Source: Pseudobdellovibrionaceae bacterium (GTDB lineage Bacteria; Bdellovibrionota; Bdellovibrionia; Bdellovibrionales; JAMPXM01). From it: a DNA stretch of 5,731 nucleotides. Made by a program: the position numbers and the translations under genes. Below, one piece after another: positions 1 to 5,731 of the stretch. The notes under the pieces are model-generated. The model was not told where the DNA came from. It saw nothing but the letters and a program-made list of their open reading frames with translations, and did no database searches. The stretch's first letter is position 1; the number at the start of each line of letters is the position of its first letter. The stretch spans positions 1 to 5,731 of the forward strand of contig JAEUWE010000439.1 of the NCBI GenBank assembly GCA_016791465.1, given 5' to 3'.

Positions 1-15
1 CACTTCTTCCTCTCC
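1..15 (-). other. Shine-Dalgarno stretch and possible GTG start of a further downstream gene
   Basis: After the TGA of the VWA gene, the minus strand reads GGAGAGGAAGAAGTG up to the window edge. The purine-rich GGAGAGGA is a strong ribosome binding site, and GTG at 3-1 sits at usable distance; the true start could also be an ATG just outside the window. There is no hairpin here, so the operon most likely continues to the left. Confidence 0.5.
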
Positions 16-1044
16 TCAGTATTCCGCCGCGATGAAATCAACTTCAACCTGAGTTCCCGGCGGCTCAGGCTTAAGATCAATATCTGGTCCAAAAACCAAA
101 GCATTCCGACTTGGATCATAGATCCAGCCTGTCTGCGGGTCGTTTGGAATGATCTGAGTGCCATAGGCAACTGTAATCGTGGCCGGATCAGCTGGGCGAG
201 TCAGATAAAGAACGCTGCCAACTCGGCGCACCAGATCGTCTCCGAGTGCTGCCAGTTTCTTACCGTAGTCCGCATCGCAAAGGCCCAGCGTTTTGCCATT
301 GGCAATTTTAAACAGCGCCTCTAGCTTCCTTGGCTCAGGCTCACCAGAGCGATCACAACTTGAAACATTTGTCGGAATATAAACACCGTAAGTGATAATC
401 TTCGCGGCATCTCCGCCCTTGAGATTCAAAAGGAAATTGTAAATGTCTTGAGCCGATTCCGACGATTGATCGTCAGAGTCCGTCAAAAAAATCACCGCAA
501 GATAGGCGTCCTGGCGATAAAAGCCAGCGTTCTTACCATTGACCAGCGGTGCCGAAAGCGCGGAACGAATTGGCGAGAAAAACTCCTCATTACCCGATCC
601 ACCAGTTCCAGGATTGAGGTTCTTCTCAAGAACCGCGATTCCATTCGGGGTCGACCGCTCAACATACTTTGGACAACCAAAAAGCTCACCGCCAAACGCG
701 TAGCACGTTGTCGACGACCAGCTCGACTCCATCGACGAGGTCACGCTGCCGATGTGAAAGTCCAACATCTGATTGGCCATGAATCCCTGCGTGAACGCCT
801 GGATGTTTTTTGACAGGTTCTGTTGATGGATCGCCATCGAGCCCGAATCATCGACGACAAACAAAATGTCGACGGCGCGATTGAAGGTAACCTTGTTGTC
901 GCCCGTGTTCTTTACACGTTCTTTTTTAACAAGCGGAAGCTCAACCAGCTTCGGCGACTCGGGTGAACATGCAATTAAGCTCGAGGCCAATCCGACCATC
1001 GCCACCGCATGCACACTCAGTTTTGAAAAGAGCTCGAATTTCAT
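16..1044 (-). CDS. VWA-domain lipoprotein with intact MIDAS motif
   Basis: A 342-residue lipoprotein with a von Willebrand factor A domain, a fold that usually binds protein partners through a bound Mg2+ or Mn2+. The signal peptide ends in lipobox L-I-A-C with the acylated Cys at residue 26; Ser follows, consistent with outer-membrane delivery. After a linker (27-55) the VWA domain runs from about 56 to 280. Strand VDILFVVDDSGSM contains the D-x-S-x-S motif (Asp65, Ser67, Ser69); Thr102 in IGSVTSS and Asp189 in VIFLTDSDD fit the other two MIDAS loops. Cys114/Cys124 and Cys229/Cys255 could be disulfide pairs in loops over the metal face. A small beta-rich segment (about 281-342) closes the protein. 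The start ATG is 12 nt after the TPR gene stop, with a strong GAGGGAG ribosome binding site. Co-transcription with a barrel and a TonB-like protein suggests an outer-membrane adhesion or assembly role, which is inferred. Domain identification is firm. Confidence 0.9.
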   Translation of the reverse strand: MKFELFSKLSVHAVAMVGLASSLIACSPESPKLVELPLVKKERVKNTGDNKVTFNRAVDILFVVDDSGSMAIHQQNLSKNIQAFTQGFMANQMLDFHIGSVTSSMESSWSSTTCYAFGGELFGCPKYVERSTPNGIAVLEKNLNPGTGGSGNEEFFSPIRSALSAPLVNGKNAGFYRQDAYLAVIFLTDSDDQSSESAQDIYNFLLNLKGGDAAKIITYGVYIPTNVSSCDRSGEPEPRKLEALFKIANGKTLGLCDADYGKKLAALGDDLVRRVGSVLYLTRPADPATITVAYGTQIIPNDPQTGWIYDPSRNALVFGPDIDLKPEPPGTQVEVDFIAAEY

Positions 1045-1049
1045 ATGCT

Positions 1050-1056
1050 CTCCCTC
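1050..1056 (-). promoter_or_regulatory. Ribosome binding site of the VWA lipoprotein gene
   Basis: The minus strand reads TAAGAGGGAGAGCATATG. GAGGGAG directly follows the TAA of the TPR gene and lies five bases before the ATG at 1044. It fixes this start and indicates efficient translation independent of coupling. Confidence 0.75.
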
Positions 1057-2739
1057 TTACTGCTTCGAAGATTCCGTTTTTTTGCCGCCTGCTGCACAGC
1101 CTTTTCGAACATCGACTTTGTAGTTCGCATATTCATCAAACCACGTCTCATTCTCAGCTGGGAACCAAACGCTGTCCTTCGACTGGCTTCCGGTCGTCCC
1201 CGCTTTCGACGAAGTCAGACCTTTAGTTGCGCCGATCACTCGATCCGATACCGAAATCTGCTGGATCAACTCAGTCTCAGCAATATGCAGCTTCTGCAGC
1301 ATCGCCGAGATCTCTGTGATCTCCTCTTCGGCAAGCGTCTTCACACGACCGTACGTCGCGCTACGAGCGCCTTGTGCACGTGTTTCAACCGCCTTCTTAA
1401 AGGCCTCCAGACGAGCCTGAAATCCGACCTGCGCCGTTCCACCCGTCAACGAACGAGCATAGAGCTCGCCTGCGATCTTGGCTTCTTGCTCGAGTGCCCG
1501 CTCCGTTAAAACATTCTGAAGCAAAATCTCATCTCGAGTCACAAATCGCGGGAGCATCGCCGCATCAGCACCTAGATCCGTGAGCTTCACAGCTCCCGTT
1601 TTCAGCTTTGCAACCATACGGTCCACTTGCGGTGTTCGTGCGTCGGCCGTCAGTGCCTTCAGCGCCACAGCACGTGGTTTAAAGCGCTCACGATAGACGT
1701 TCAGAGTTTGCAGAACTGCCGGATAGTCACAAACCTTGAGCTGAGATAGCGCACGCAAAAAGAATGGTTCTGGTCCGACCTGAGTCGCAAATGCAGGAGC
1801 AACAAGTGTCTTCGTCAACGCAACCGAATTCTGCGGCTCACCCTTGCGGATATTCGCCCAGCCCATCTCCTCTTGAGCATCAAACCAGTAGTCCGAGCTC
1901 TTTGGAACTTTCTCGTAGTACTTGATCGAAGCATCGAGAAAGCCGTTCTGGAACAACAGGCGCGCAGCCGTCATCGTCATCAGGTCCATACTGACCGGAT
2001 TGTTTGGCGCTTTCATCAATACAGCGAGCGCCTTACTTGCAGCACCAGAGTCTTCACCCTGTGCCAACGCAATCACCAGCTGCCAAGACAACCAGGCACG
2101 TTCTTTGGTATCAACCTGCGTCTTTTTGATGAGATCCTTTACGGTCTCGATCTGATCAGCGCCATACACCTGACGACCACGAACGCGAACTTCGGCACCG
2201 ATTCCAAAAACATCAGTCCAAGCCTGATGCCAAGTCGTCGGATTGATTGCCGCCCACACCGGTGCATTGTCCGGAGCCGCCTCACGCCATTTCTGCGTGA
2301 TGTAGCTCTCAATTTCCTTCGGTTTCTCAATCGACAAGAGCATCTCGAGCGCGGTGACCTGGATGCCGTTCTTAAACAAAAGAAGCGCATTCAATGCACG
2401 ACCAGACGCCGACTTCGCATAGGCCGTACCTTCGAATGCAGCCGGCCACTGATAAAGCGCCTTGTCCATTTCACCATTGTCAAAAAACTGAACAAAAATA
2501 TTCTGCTCAGCCGTCAGACGCCCCTGGGCTGTCTTAATAGAGCGAGCGAGAAGGCCTTCGCCCTCTTTTGCTTTTGCCGCACCTGCAGCACTTTTCTCGC
2601 CCTTTGCAGCTTGACCAGCCGAAGCGCCACCGCCCAGCAAATCGAGCAACTCGTCTCCATCAGCAGCCCACGCTCCGGCACAAGCGAGCATGAGGACTTG
2701 CGCCATCAAAATCGCTGAAACTGACTTCATCGATGTCAT
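1057..2739 (-). CDS. Exported TPR-type helical protein, possible gliding-complex periplasmic scaffold
   Basis: A 560-residue exported, mostly helical protein. A signal peptide covers residues 1-25, with an A-W-A site for signal peptidase I before ADGDE. Cys20 lies inside it, but M-L-A-C is a poor lipobox, so a soluble periplasmic form is more likely. Residues 35-62 are Gly/Ala/Lys-rich low complexity. The middle is TPR-like: about 252-352 shows repeat-type helix pairs, including AARLLFQNGFLDASIKYYEK, an EMGWANIRKG helix and FLRALSQLKVCDYPAVLQTL. Residues about 400-500 are charged helices likely to form a coiled coil. The C-terminus has an aromatic motif (SVWFPAENETWFDEYANY) ending in Cys548 and a Lys/Ser tail. 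Such motifs recall TPR proteins of myxobacterial gliding loci (AglT/GltE or GltC type), but I cannot assign one. ATG at 2739 overlaps the barrel stop as ATGA; ATG at 2730 (residue 4) is an alternative giving a more typical signal peptide. Confidence 0.82.
   Translation of the reverse strand: MTSMKSVSAILMAQVLMLACAGAWAADGDELLDLLGGGASAGQAAKGEKSAAGAAKAKEGEGLLARSIKTAQGRLTAEQNIFVQFFDNGEMDKALYQWPAAFEGTAYAKSASGRALNALLLFKNGIQVTALEMLLSIEKPKEIESYITQKWREAAPDNAPVWAAINPTTWHQAWTDVFGIGAEVRVRGRQVYGADQIETVKDLIKKTQVDTKERAWLSWQLVIALAQGEDSGAASKALAVLMKAPNNPVSMDLMTMTAARLLFQNGFLDASIKYYEKVPKSSDYWFDAQEEMGWANIRKGEPQNSVALTKTLVAPAFATQVGPEPFFLRALSQLKVCDYPAVLQTLNVYRERFKPRAVALKALTADARTPQVDRMVAKLKTGAVKLTDLGADAAMLPRFVTRDEILLQNVLTERALEQEAKIAGELYARSLTGGTAQVGFQARLEAFKKAVETRAQGARSATYGRVKTLAEEEITEISAMLQKLHIAETELIQQISVSDRVIGATKGLTSSKAGTTGSQSKDSVWFPAENETWFDEYANYKVDVRKGCAAGGKKTESSKQ
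2736..2739 (-). other. ATGA stop-start overlap joining the barrel and TPR genes
   Basis: The ATG of the TPR gene (2739-2737) and the TGA of the barrel gene (2738-2736) share bases as ATGA. Upstream of this ATG there is only a weak GGA about eight bases away, so translation of the TPR gene probably depends on ribosomes finishing the barrel gene. If the real start is ATG 2730, the genes are still close enough for re-initiation. Confidence 0.75.
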
Positions 2740-3443
2740 AACATGTATCCAATCTGGATGCCGCCGACAGTGGTGTTCATCGCAGTTTCACCATTAAAGC
2801 GTTTTGCGCTGTAGCCCTGATAGCGAAGCTCAAAGCGCGTCGAAAGGTGCTGACTGACCCAGAATCCGATACCGCCACCTGCGGTATAAGATGTTGTCGG
2901 TCCCGACTTGAGCTCAACCTGACCGCCACCGACCACAGCGTAGATATCGAAGTGAGCAACGCCGAGGTCATAGAGATTCATTTTACCGTAAATCGGATAC
3001 CAGTTCAGAAGCACCATGGCCTCTTGCTTTGGCCAATCGATCTCTGGAATACGAGCTTTTCCATCAACTGATGTGTCCGCAATCAAGTACTCCCCTTCAG
3101 GGCGGAGCTTGTTGAACGCGTAGCTGTACTTCAAGCCCATGCTCCACTGCGGAGTAAAGTGATAGTGCAAATTCAAACCGAGGCTCTGAGTGGAGTTATA
3201 CGCATCACCACCCAAAACAGCGAGGAACTCAGGAGAGAACTCAACACGGCGACGACGGTTGACCACGCGGTCCTGAACCACGCGAATTTGGGCGTCAGGG
3301 TTCAGAGCCTTGGCTTTCTCAAGGAGAACATCGTTCCCACCAAGGGTATCGAAATCCTGGAGGAGGTCCGCACCCTGCGCCTGAAGACCCGCAACGGCGA
3401 CCAATGTGAAGGCGATCTTTTTAAAGAGCTTGGAAGATTTCAT
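2736..3443 (-). CDS. Outer-membrane beta-barrel protein of the myxobacteria/Bdellovibrio family
   Basis: A 235-residue outer-membrane protein. It has a Lys-rich N-terminus and hydrophobic core (residues 8-20), with signal peptidase I cleavage expected around residues 22-25. A short periplasmic segment (26-65) ends in a very basic VVNRRRR stretch, followed by alternating amphipathic strands to the C-terminus, probably a small eight-stranded barrel. The pattern GGDAYNSTQSLGLNLHYHF, then NWYPIYGKMNLYDLGVAHFD, GGGQVELKSG and TAGGGIGFW matches what I know of the outer-membrane beta-barrel family found in Myxococcus and Bdellovibrio, which includes barrels encoded in gliding (Glt) clusters. The C-terminus is GYML rather than a terminal aromatic, a weaker BAM signal than usual. 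GAGGA at 3455-3451 lies seven bases before the ATG, and the gene starts 20 nt after the lipoprotein gene. Its stop overlaps the start of the next gene. Barrel assignment is strong; a role as outer-membrane part of a gliding or Glt-like complex is inferred from context. Confidence 0.88.
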   Translation of the reverse strand: MKSSKLFKKIAFTLVAVAGLQAQGADLLQDFDTLGGNDVLLEKAKALNPDAQIRVVQDRVVNRRRRVEFSPEFLAVLGGDAYNSTQSLGLNLHYHFTPQWSMGLKYSYAFNKLRPEGEYLIADTSVDGKARIPEIDWPKQEAMVLLNWYPIYGKMNLYDLGVAHFDIYAVVGGGQVELKSGPTTSYTAGGGIGFWVSQHLSTRFELRYQGYSAKRFNGETAMNTTVGGIQIGYML

Positions 3444-3450
3444 ATTCGTT

Positions 3451-3455
3451 TCCTC
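3451..3455 (-). promoter_or_regulatory. Ribosome binding site of the beta-barrel gene
   Basis: GAGGA lies seven bases before the ATG at 3443, within the 20-base gap after the lipoprotein TAA. The gap shows no hairpin, so no terminator separates the two genes and they are likely co-transcribed. Confidence 0.7.
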
Positions 3456-3463
3456 GCCTTTCT

Positions 3464-4816
3464 TTATTGTACGTTCTCAGTAACAGGTGGAACCGGAGGT
3501 GCCGGCGGCACCGCTGGAAATGGAGCAGGCATCGGAACCGGACCAGGCGCTGGCGCTGGAGTCCCCGCAACTTTGATCACCTTCAATTTTCGCATAAATG
3601 CTTCTTTCGCAAACTTGAAGTCACCCGGAACGCGGCTTGAATTGCGAACTTCAAATTCAATGTTGCAGCTCATGCTGCCGTCAGCTTCCTGTTTACAAAC
3701 AGCGCCTGGCGTCGGCACCGGCTTCCAGCTGATCTTACAGAGAAGCATGCCCTCACGAGTTTGTTCCACACACTTCTGTGTCGCGGCCCCTGGCAACTGA
3801 TCAAGGCGTGTTGTGAAGTTCACATCCAACTTGCCTTCGTTGTAGGGATCAAACACCGAGAACTGAACGGTGTTTTCCTGGCCCGCAACAACTTCGATCG
3901 GCTCAAACCAGCTGATCTGCGGCTTCATTACGTCTGTACGAATCGTAACATCGACGTTCTTCATTGCCGTGCGACCAAAACGAGAAACAACCTGCAAACC
4001 AAAGAAAAAACGCTCTTCGGCGCGCGTAAAATCACGCCCGCGCTGGTCTGGCTGCTTCGCACTCAAGTCTAAAATCATTCTAAAAATCCAACGCGACTTA
4101 TCGGTTGGGTCTTGCACCGGGTTTGGATCAGACGTTGTCGGCTCTTGCATATAAACAAGCCCAGCAACGTCATTGGGTCCACGGCGATTTGGTACCGAAA
4201 CAAGCTTTGGACGAGCTCCATCGAAATCAGAAGAATCGGGATCCTTCACGATGACCGTAAATTTCCGAATCTCACCTTCACGAGTATAGGTACGGACAAG
4301 GTCATCAACAGACACGATATCAGGATCTGTTTCAGCCCGAGTCACGTAGATCAGAATCGACTTTGTTGTGCCAAGAACCGGAGTTCCAAGTGTCGTCAAA
4401 CGCGCCACAAGACGCTTTGGCGTCCCGTAATCAGCGCCGGTCGAGTCACGCGACGGCGTCCACTTGAAGGAACCAGTTGCCGGGTCATACTTTGCACCCG
4501 GGAACTCGGTCGCCATGTTCTCGATTTCAAGTTTAAACTGGGTATTCGGCATGAGCACGCGACCTGTGATATTCGCTTCGCCCTCAATGCCTTCTTTGAA
4601 CGTGAAGAAGTCACTTGAATCAATGCGAAGAGCATCTTGTTTCACCGGTTTTGCCGATGGCGGCTCGCGATCGGCCTCAGGAGGAATACCTTGGCGAACA
4701 GTTTCTGGCTGATCAGCCATTGGGTCCTGCTGACCGCATGCTGTCACTCCGACAACTCCTGCTACGGCAAGCGACAAACTGAGGACTTTTGCTGTTAGAA
4801 GCATTGCTACTTTCAT
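3464..4816 (-). CDS. Ig-like-domain lipoprotein with proline-rich C-terminal tail
   Basis: A 450-residue exported lipoprotein of unknown precise function. The signal peptide ends in a lipobox V-T-A-C with the acylated Cys at residue 27; the next residue is Gly, so there is no Asp retention signal and outer-membrane delivery is plausible. A disordered Pro/Glu-rich stretch (28-62) follows. Residues about 70-160 look like a putative Ig (He_PIG-type) module, with the hallmark YDPATGSFKWTPS; about 165-295 is a second beta-rich region; about 298-416 is a third beta module with four cysteines (349, 360, 374, 384). The last 34 residues are almost only Pro, Ala and Val. The frame is open up to 4888, but ATG at 4816 is chosen because it starts the signal peptide and has a strong ribosome binding site; the longer form would bury the signal. 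The gene starts 10 nt after its upstream neighbour. Its position beside the barrel gene recalls the lipoprotein-barrel pairing of Glt clusters. I do not recognise a named homologue. Confidence 0.85.
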   Translation of the reverse strand: MKVAMLLTAKVLSLSLAVAGVVGVTACGQQDPMADQPETVRQGIPPEADREPPSAKPVKQDALRIDSSDFFTFKEGIEGEANITGRVLMPNTQFKLEIENMATEFPGAKYDPATGSFKWTPSRDSTGADYGTPKRLVARLTTLGTPVLGTTKSILIYVTRAETDPDIVSVDDLVRTYTREGEIRKFTVIVKDPDSSDFDGARPKLVSVPNRRGPNDVAGLVYMQEPTTSDPNPVQDPTDKSRWIFRMILDLSAKQPDQRGRDFTRAEERFFFGLQVVSRFGRTAMKNVDVTIRTDVMKPQISWFEPIEVVAGQENTVQFSVFDPYNEGKLDVNFTTRLDQLPGAATQKCVEQTREGMLLCKISWKPVPTPGAVCKQEADGSMSCNIEFEVRNSSRVPGDFKFAKEAFMRKLKVIKVAGTPAPAPGPVPMPAPFPAVPPAPPVPPVTENVQ

Positions 4817-4822
4817 GGTGAT

Positions 4823-4828
4823 CCCCTC
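4823..4828 (-). promoter_or_regulatory. Ribosome binding site that sets the start of the Ig-like lipoprotein gene
   Basis: On the minus strand the sequence reads TGAGGGGATCACCATG. GAGGGG is a strong Shine-Dalgarno match six bases before the ATG at 4816. It overlaps the TGA stop (4829-4827) of the upstream gene, so ribosomes ending there could re-initiate directly. This supports 4816 rather than the upstream in-frame ATG at 4888. Confidence 0.8.
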
Positions 4829-5729
4829 AACCTTGACCTGTTCGTCGCAGAACGAACGGGAATGAAACCTTAACGTCTGATCCGCCATCTGGAAGTGGGA
4901 ATTTCCAAGTCCTCAAGCGAAGCAAGATACAGTCTTCAACCAATTTCGAATTCAGAGTCGTTGACTCAACAGACGCGGTCTTTACCTGTCCATTGCCGCC
5001 GATGATCCAACCAATCGCCACTCGACCCGCCAGAGCCGGATCGCCTTGGAGTCCCTGCTCATAGCAGAAACGAATCTGACCCATGTTTCGATTAACCACG
5101 TCAGCAATCAAATCGCGGTCGAGACCGCCCTCAATAATCGCTTCGCGACCAAGCGGAATCGGTGATGTTCCCGCCGAACCGACAAGCGAAAGCTTGCCAT
5201 AACCGGCCTGGCCACCGCCCTTACCTTTGGTACCGTAGCCGCCACCGCCCTGCATGTTGCCGCCAGCACCGAGCGGCGCCGCCACCAAGCCTTTGGCGTA
5301 GATCGATGTCTGTGCGCCGCCAGAACCACCAGTTCCACCGAGGCCAGGACCTGCCGTTGTATTCACCGCTCCAAGATTCAAACCGCCCTTTTGCGATCCC
5401 GTCTTAAGTGAACCCAACACTGCGAGTGCACCCATGCGCTTAATTGTCGCCGTCTTATTTGTCGGTTTAACCGTTTGTGTTGTTTCAACTGTCTTAGAAA
5501 CAGCCTGCTGAACCGGCTGCGGTTTAACAGGAATGTTCTTAACGATCTGAACAACCTGCTGCTTGAGCTGCTGCTCAAGTTTCGCATTCTCGAGAGGACG
5601 AGTCATGACGATCGACAAAAAGATAATCGCACCAAGTGCAACAGCTGATACCGAAAGGCGCCAGTTTTTATCGTTCTCAGCCGACACCACTTCATTTTTG
5701 AGCGTCACTGCATCAGAAGACATCGCCAC
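4827..5729 (-). CDS. TonB-like envelope protein with AgmX/PglI C-terminal domain (gliding-complex type)
   Basis: Probably an inner-membrane protein that spans the periplasm and passes energy or force from a TolQR/MotAB-like motor to outer-membrane partners, as proposed for the Glt proteins of Myxococcus gliding. In the 300-residue reading there is a short cytoplasmic N-terminus, one membrane helix at about 26-42, a Gln-rich, probably helical stretch (46-63), a Pro/Thr/Lys segment, and a glycine-rich flexible linker (about 110-180). The C-terminal domain (about 200-298) has the family pattern: IRFCYEQGL, then a GRV strand, VEDCI, then TWKFPLPDGG and a final VSFPFV strand. Cys222 and Cys267 are the conserved pair and could form a disulfide. 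No N-terminal zinc-ribbon, GYF or FHA domain is present, unlike the larger Myxococcus relatives. The start is uncertain: GTG at 5729 or ATG at 5723 (residue 3, the better choice). The window ends before any ribosome binding site, and the frame could extend further upstream. Family assignment is strong; the gliding role is inferred. Confidence 0.87.
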   Translation of the reverse strand: MAMSSDAVTLKNEVVSAENDKNWRLSVSAVALGAIIFLSIVMTRPLENAKLEQQLKQQVVQIVKNIPVKPQPVQQAVSKTVETTQTVKPTNKTATIKRMGALAVLGSLKTGSQKGGLNLGAVNTTAGPGLGGTGGSGGAQTSIYAKGLVAAPLGAGGNMQGGGGYGTKGKGGGQAGYGKLSLVGSAGTSPIPLGREAIIEGGLDRDLIADVVNRNMGQIRFCYEQGLQGDPALAGRVAIGWIIGGNGQVKTASVESTTLNSKLVEDCILLRLRTWKFPLPDGGSDVKVSFPFVLRRTGQG

Positions 5730-5731
5730 TA

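Noticed and set aside
1045..1509. 154-codon plus-strand frame starting next to the VWA gene, which would suggest a divergent promoter
   Set aside because: The 12-nt gap is fully used by the minus-strand ribosome binding site, and the translation is Arg/Leu/Cys-rich with no recognisable family.
1873..2718. 281-codon plus-strand open frame opposite the TPR gene
   Set aside because: It lies wholly antisense to a well-supported exported protein, is rich in Arg/His/Ser typical of a shadow frame, and shows no domain or signal peptide.
3159..3800. 213-codon plus-strand open frame across the barrel-lipoprotein junction
   Set aside because: Its Gly/Ala-rich part is simply the reverse of the Pro/Ala tail codons of the lipoprotein, and it crosses two real genes.
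4817..4888. Longer N-terminus for the Ig-like lipoprotein, starting at ATG 4888
   Set aside because: It would overlap the upstream gene by 62 bases and place 24 polar residues ahead of a clear lipoprotein signal peptide; the ATG at 4816 has a strong ribosome binding site.
5190..5402. Possible DNA tandem repeat in the glycine-codon-rich region
   Set aside because: The bases are GC-rich and monotonous because of Gly codons, but no unit recurs with fixed length; it is protein low complexity, not a DNA repeat.
5729..5731. TAG on the minus strand at the right edge, a possible stop of an upstream gene
   Set aside because: Only three bases are visible and it is in a different frame from the TonB-like gene; nothing upstream can be read to support a gene end.

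Overview
The window is a compact stretch of one bacterial transcription unit. Five genes, all on the minus strand, fill almost every base, with gaps of 10, 20, -4 and 12 nt. Read in the direction of transcription (right to left) they encode: (1) an inner-membrane-anchored protein with a glycine-rich linker and a TonB-like AgmX/PglI C-terminal domain; (2) a lipoprotein with Ig-like modules and a proline-rich tail; (3) a small outer-membrane beta-barrel; (4) a large exported TPR-type helical protein; (5) a lipoprotein with a von Willebrand factor A (VWA) domain and an intact metal-binding (MIDAS) motif. Each product carries an export or membrane signal, so the whole operon is devoted to the cell envelope.

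Base composition is roughly balanced. The protein families, especially the barrel family shared by myxobacteria and Bdellovibrio relatives and the AgmX/PglI-type tail, point to a Bdellovibrionota or deltaproteobacterial-type predatory or gliding bacterium. Bdellovibrio-like is my best guess. This rests on recalled family resemblance, not on a database search.

By region: 4827-5729 TonB-like AgmX/PglI protein, whose start lies at the window edge; 3464-4816 Ig-like lipoprotein; 2736-3443 beta-barrel; 1057-2739 TPR protein, overlapping the barrel gene by ATGA; 16-1044 VWA lipoprotein. A strong Shine-Dalgarno stretch followed by GTG at the very left edge suggests that at least one more gene follows. 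No tRNA, rRNA, mobile element, CRISPR array, terminator or promoter is visible, and no gap is long enough to hide a gene.

The likely joint function is a trans-envelope machine related to the Agl-Glt gliding system of Myxococcus. There, an AglRQS (TolQR/MotAB-like) motor in the inner membrane works through TonB-like proteins on periplasmic TPR proteins, outer-membrane barrels and lipoproteins. Here protein 1 would reach from the inner membrane across the periplasm, and proteins 2-5 would form the periplasmic and outer-membrane part. The motor genes are not in this window. The least familiar parts are the VWA lipoprotein and the cysteine-containing Ig-like lipoprotein, which could be lineage-specific adhesion or coupling components.
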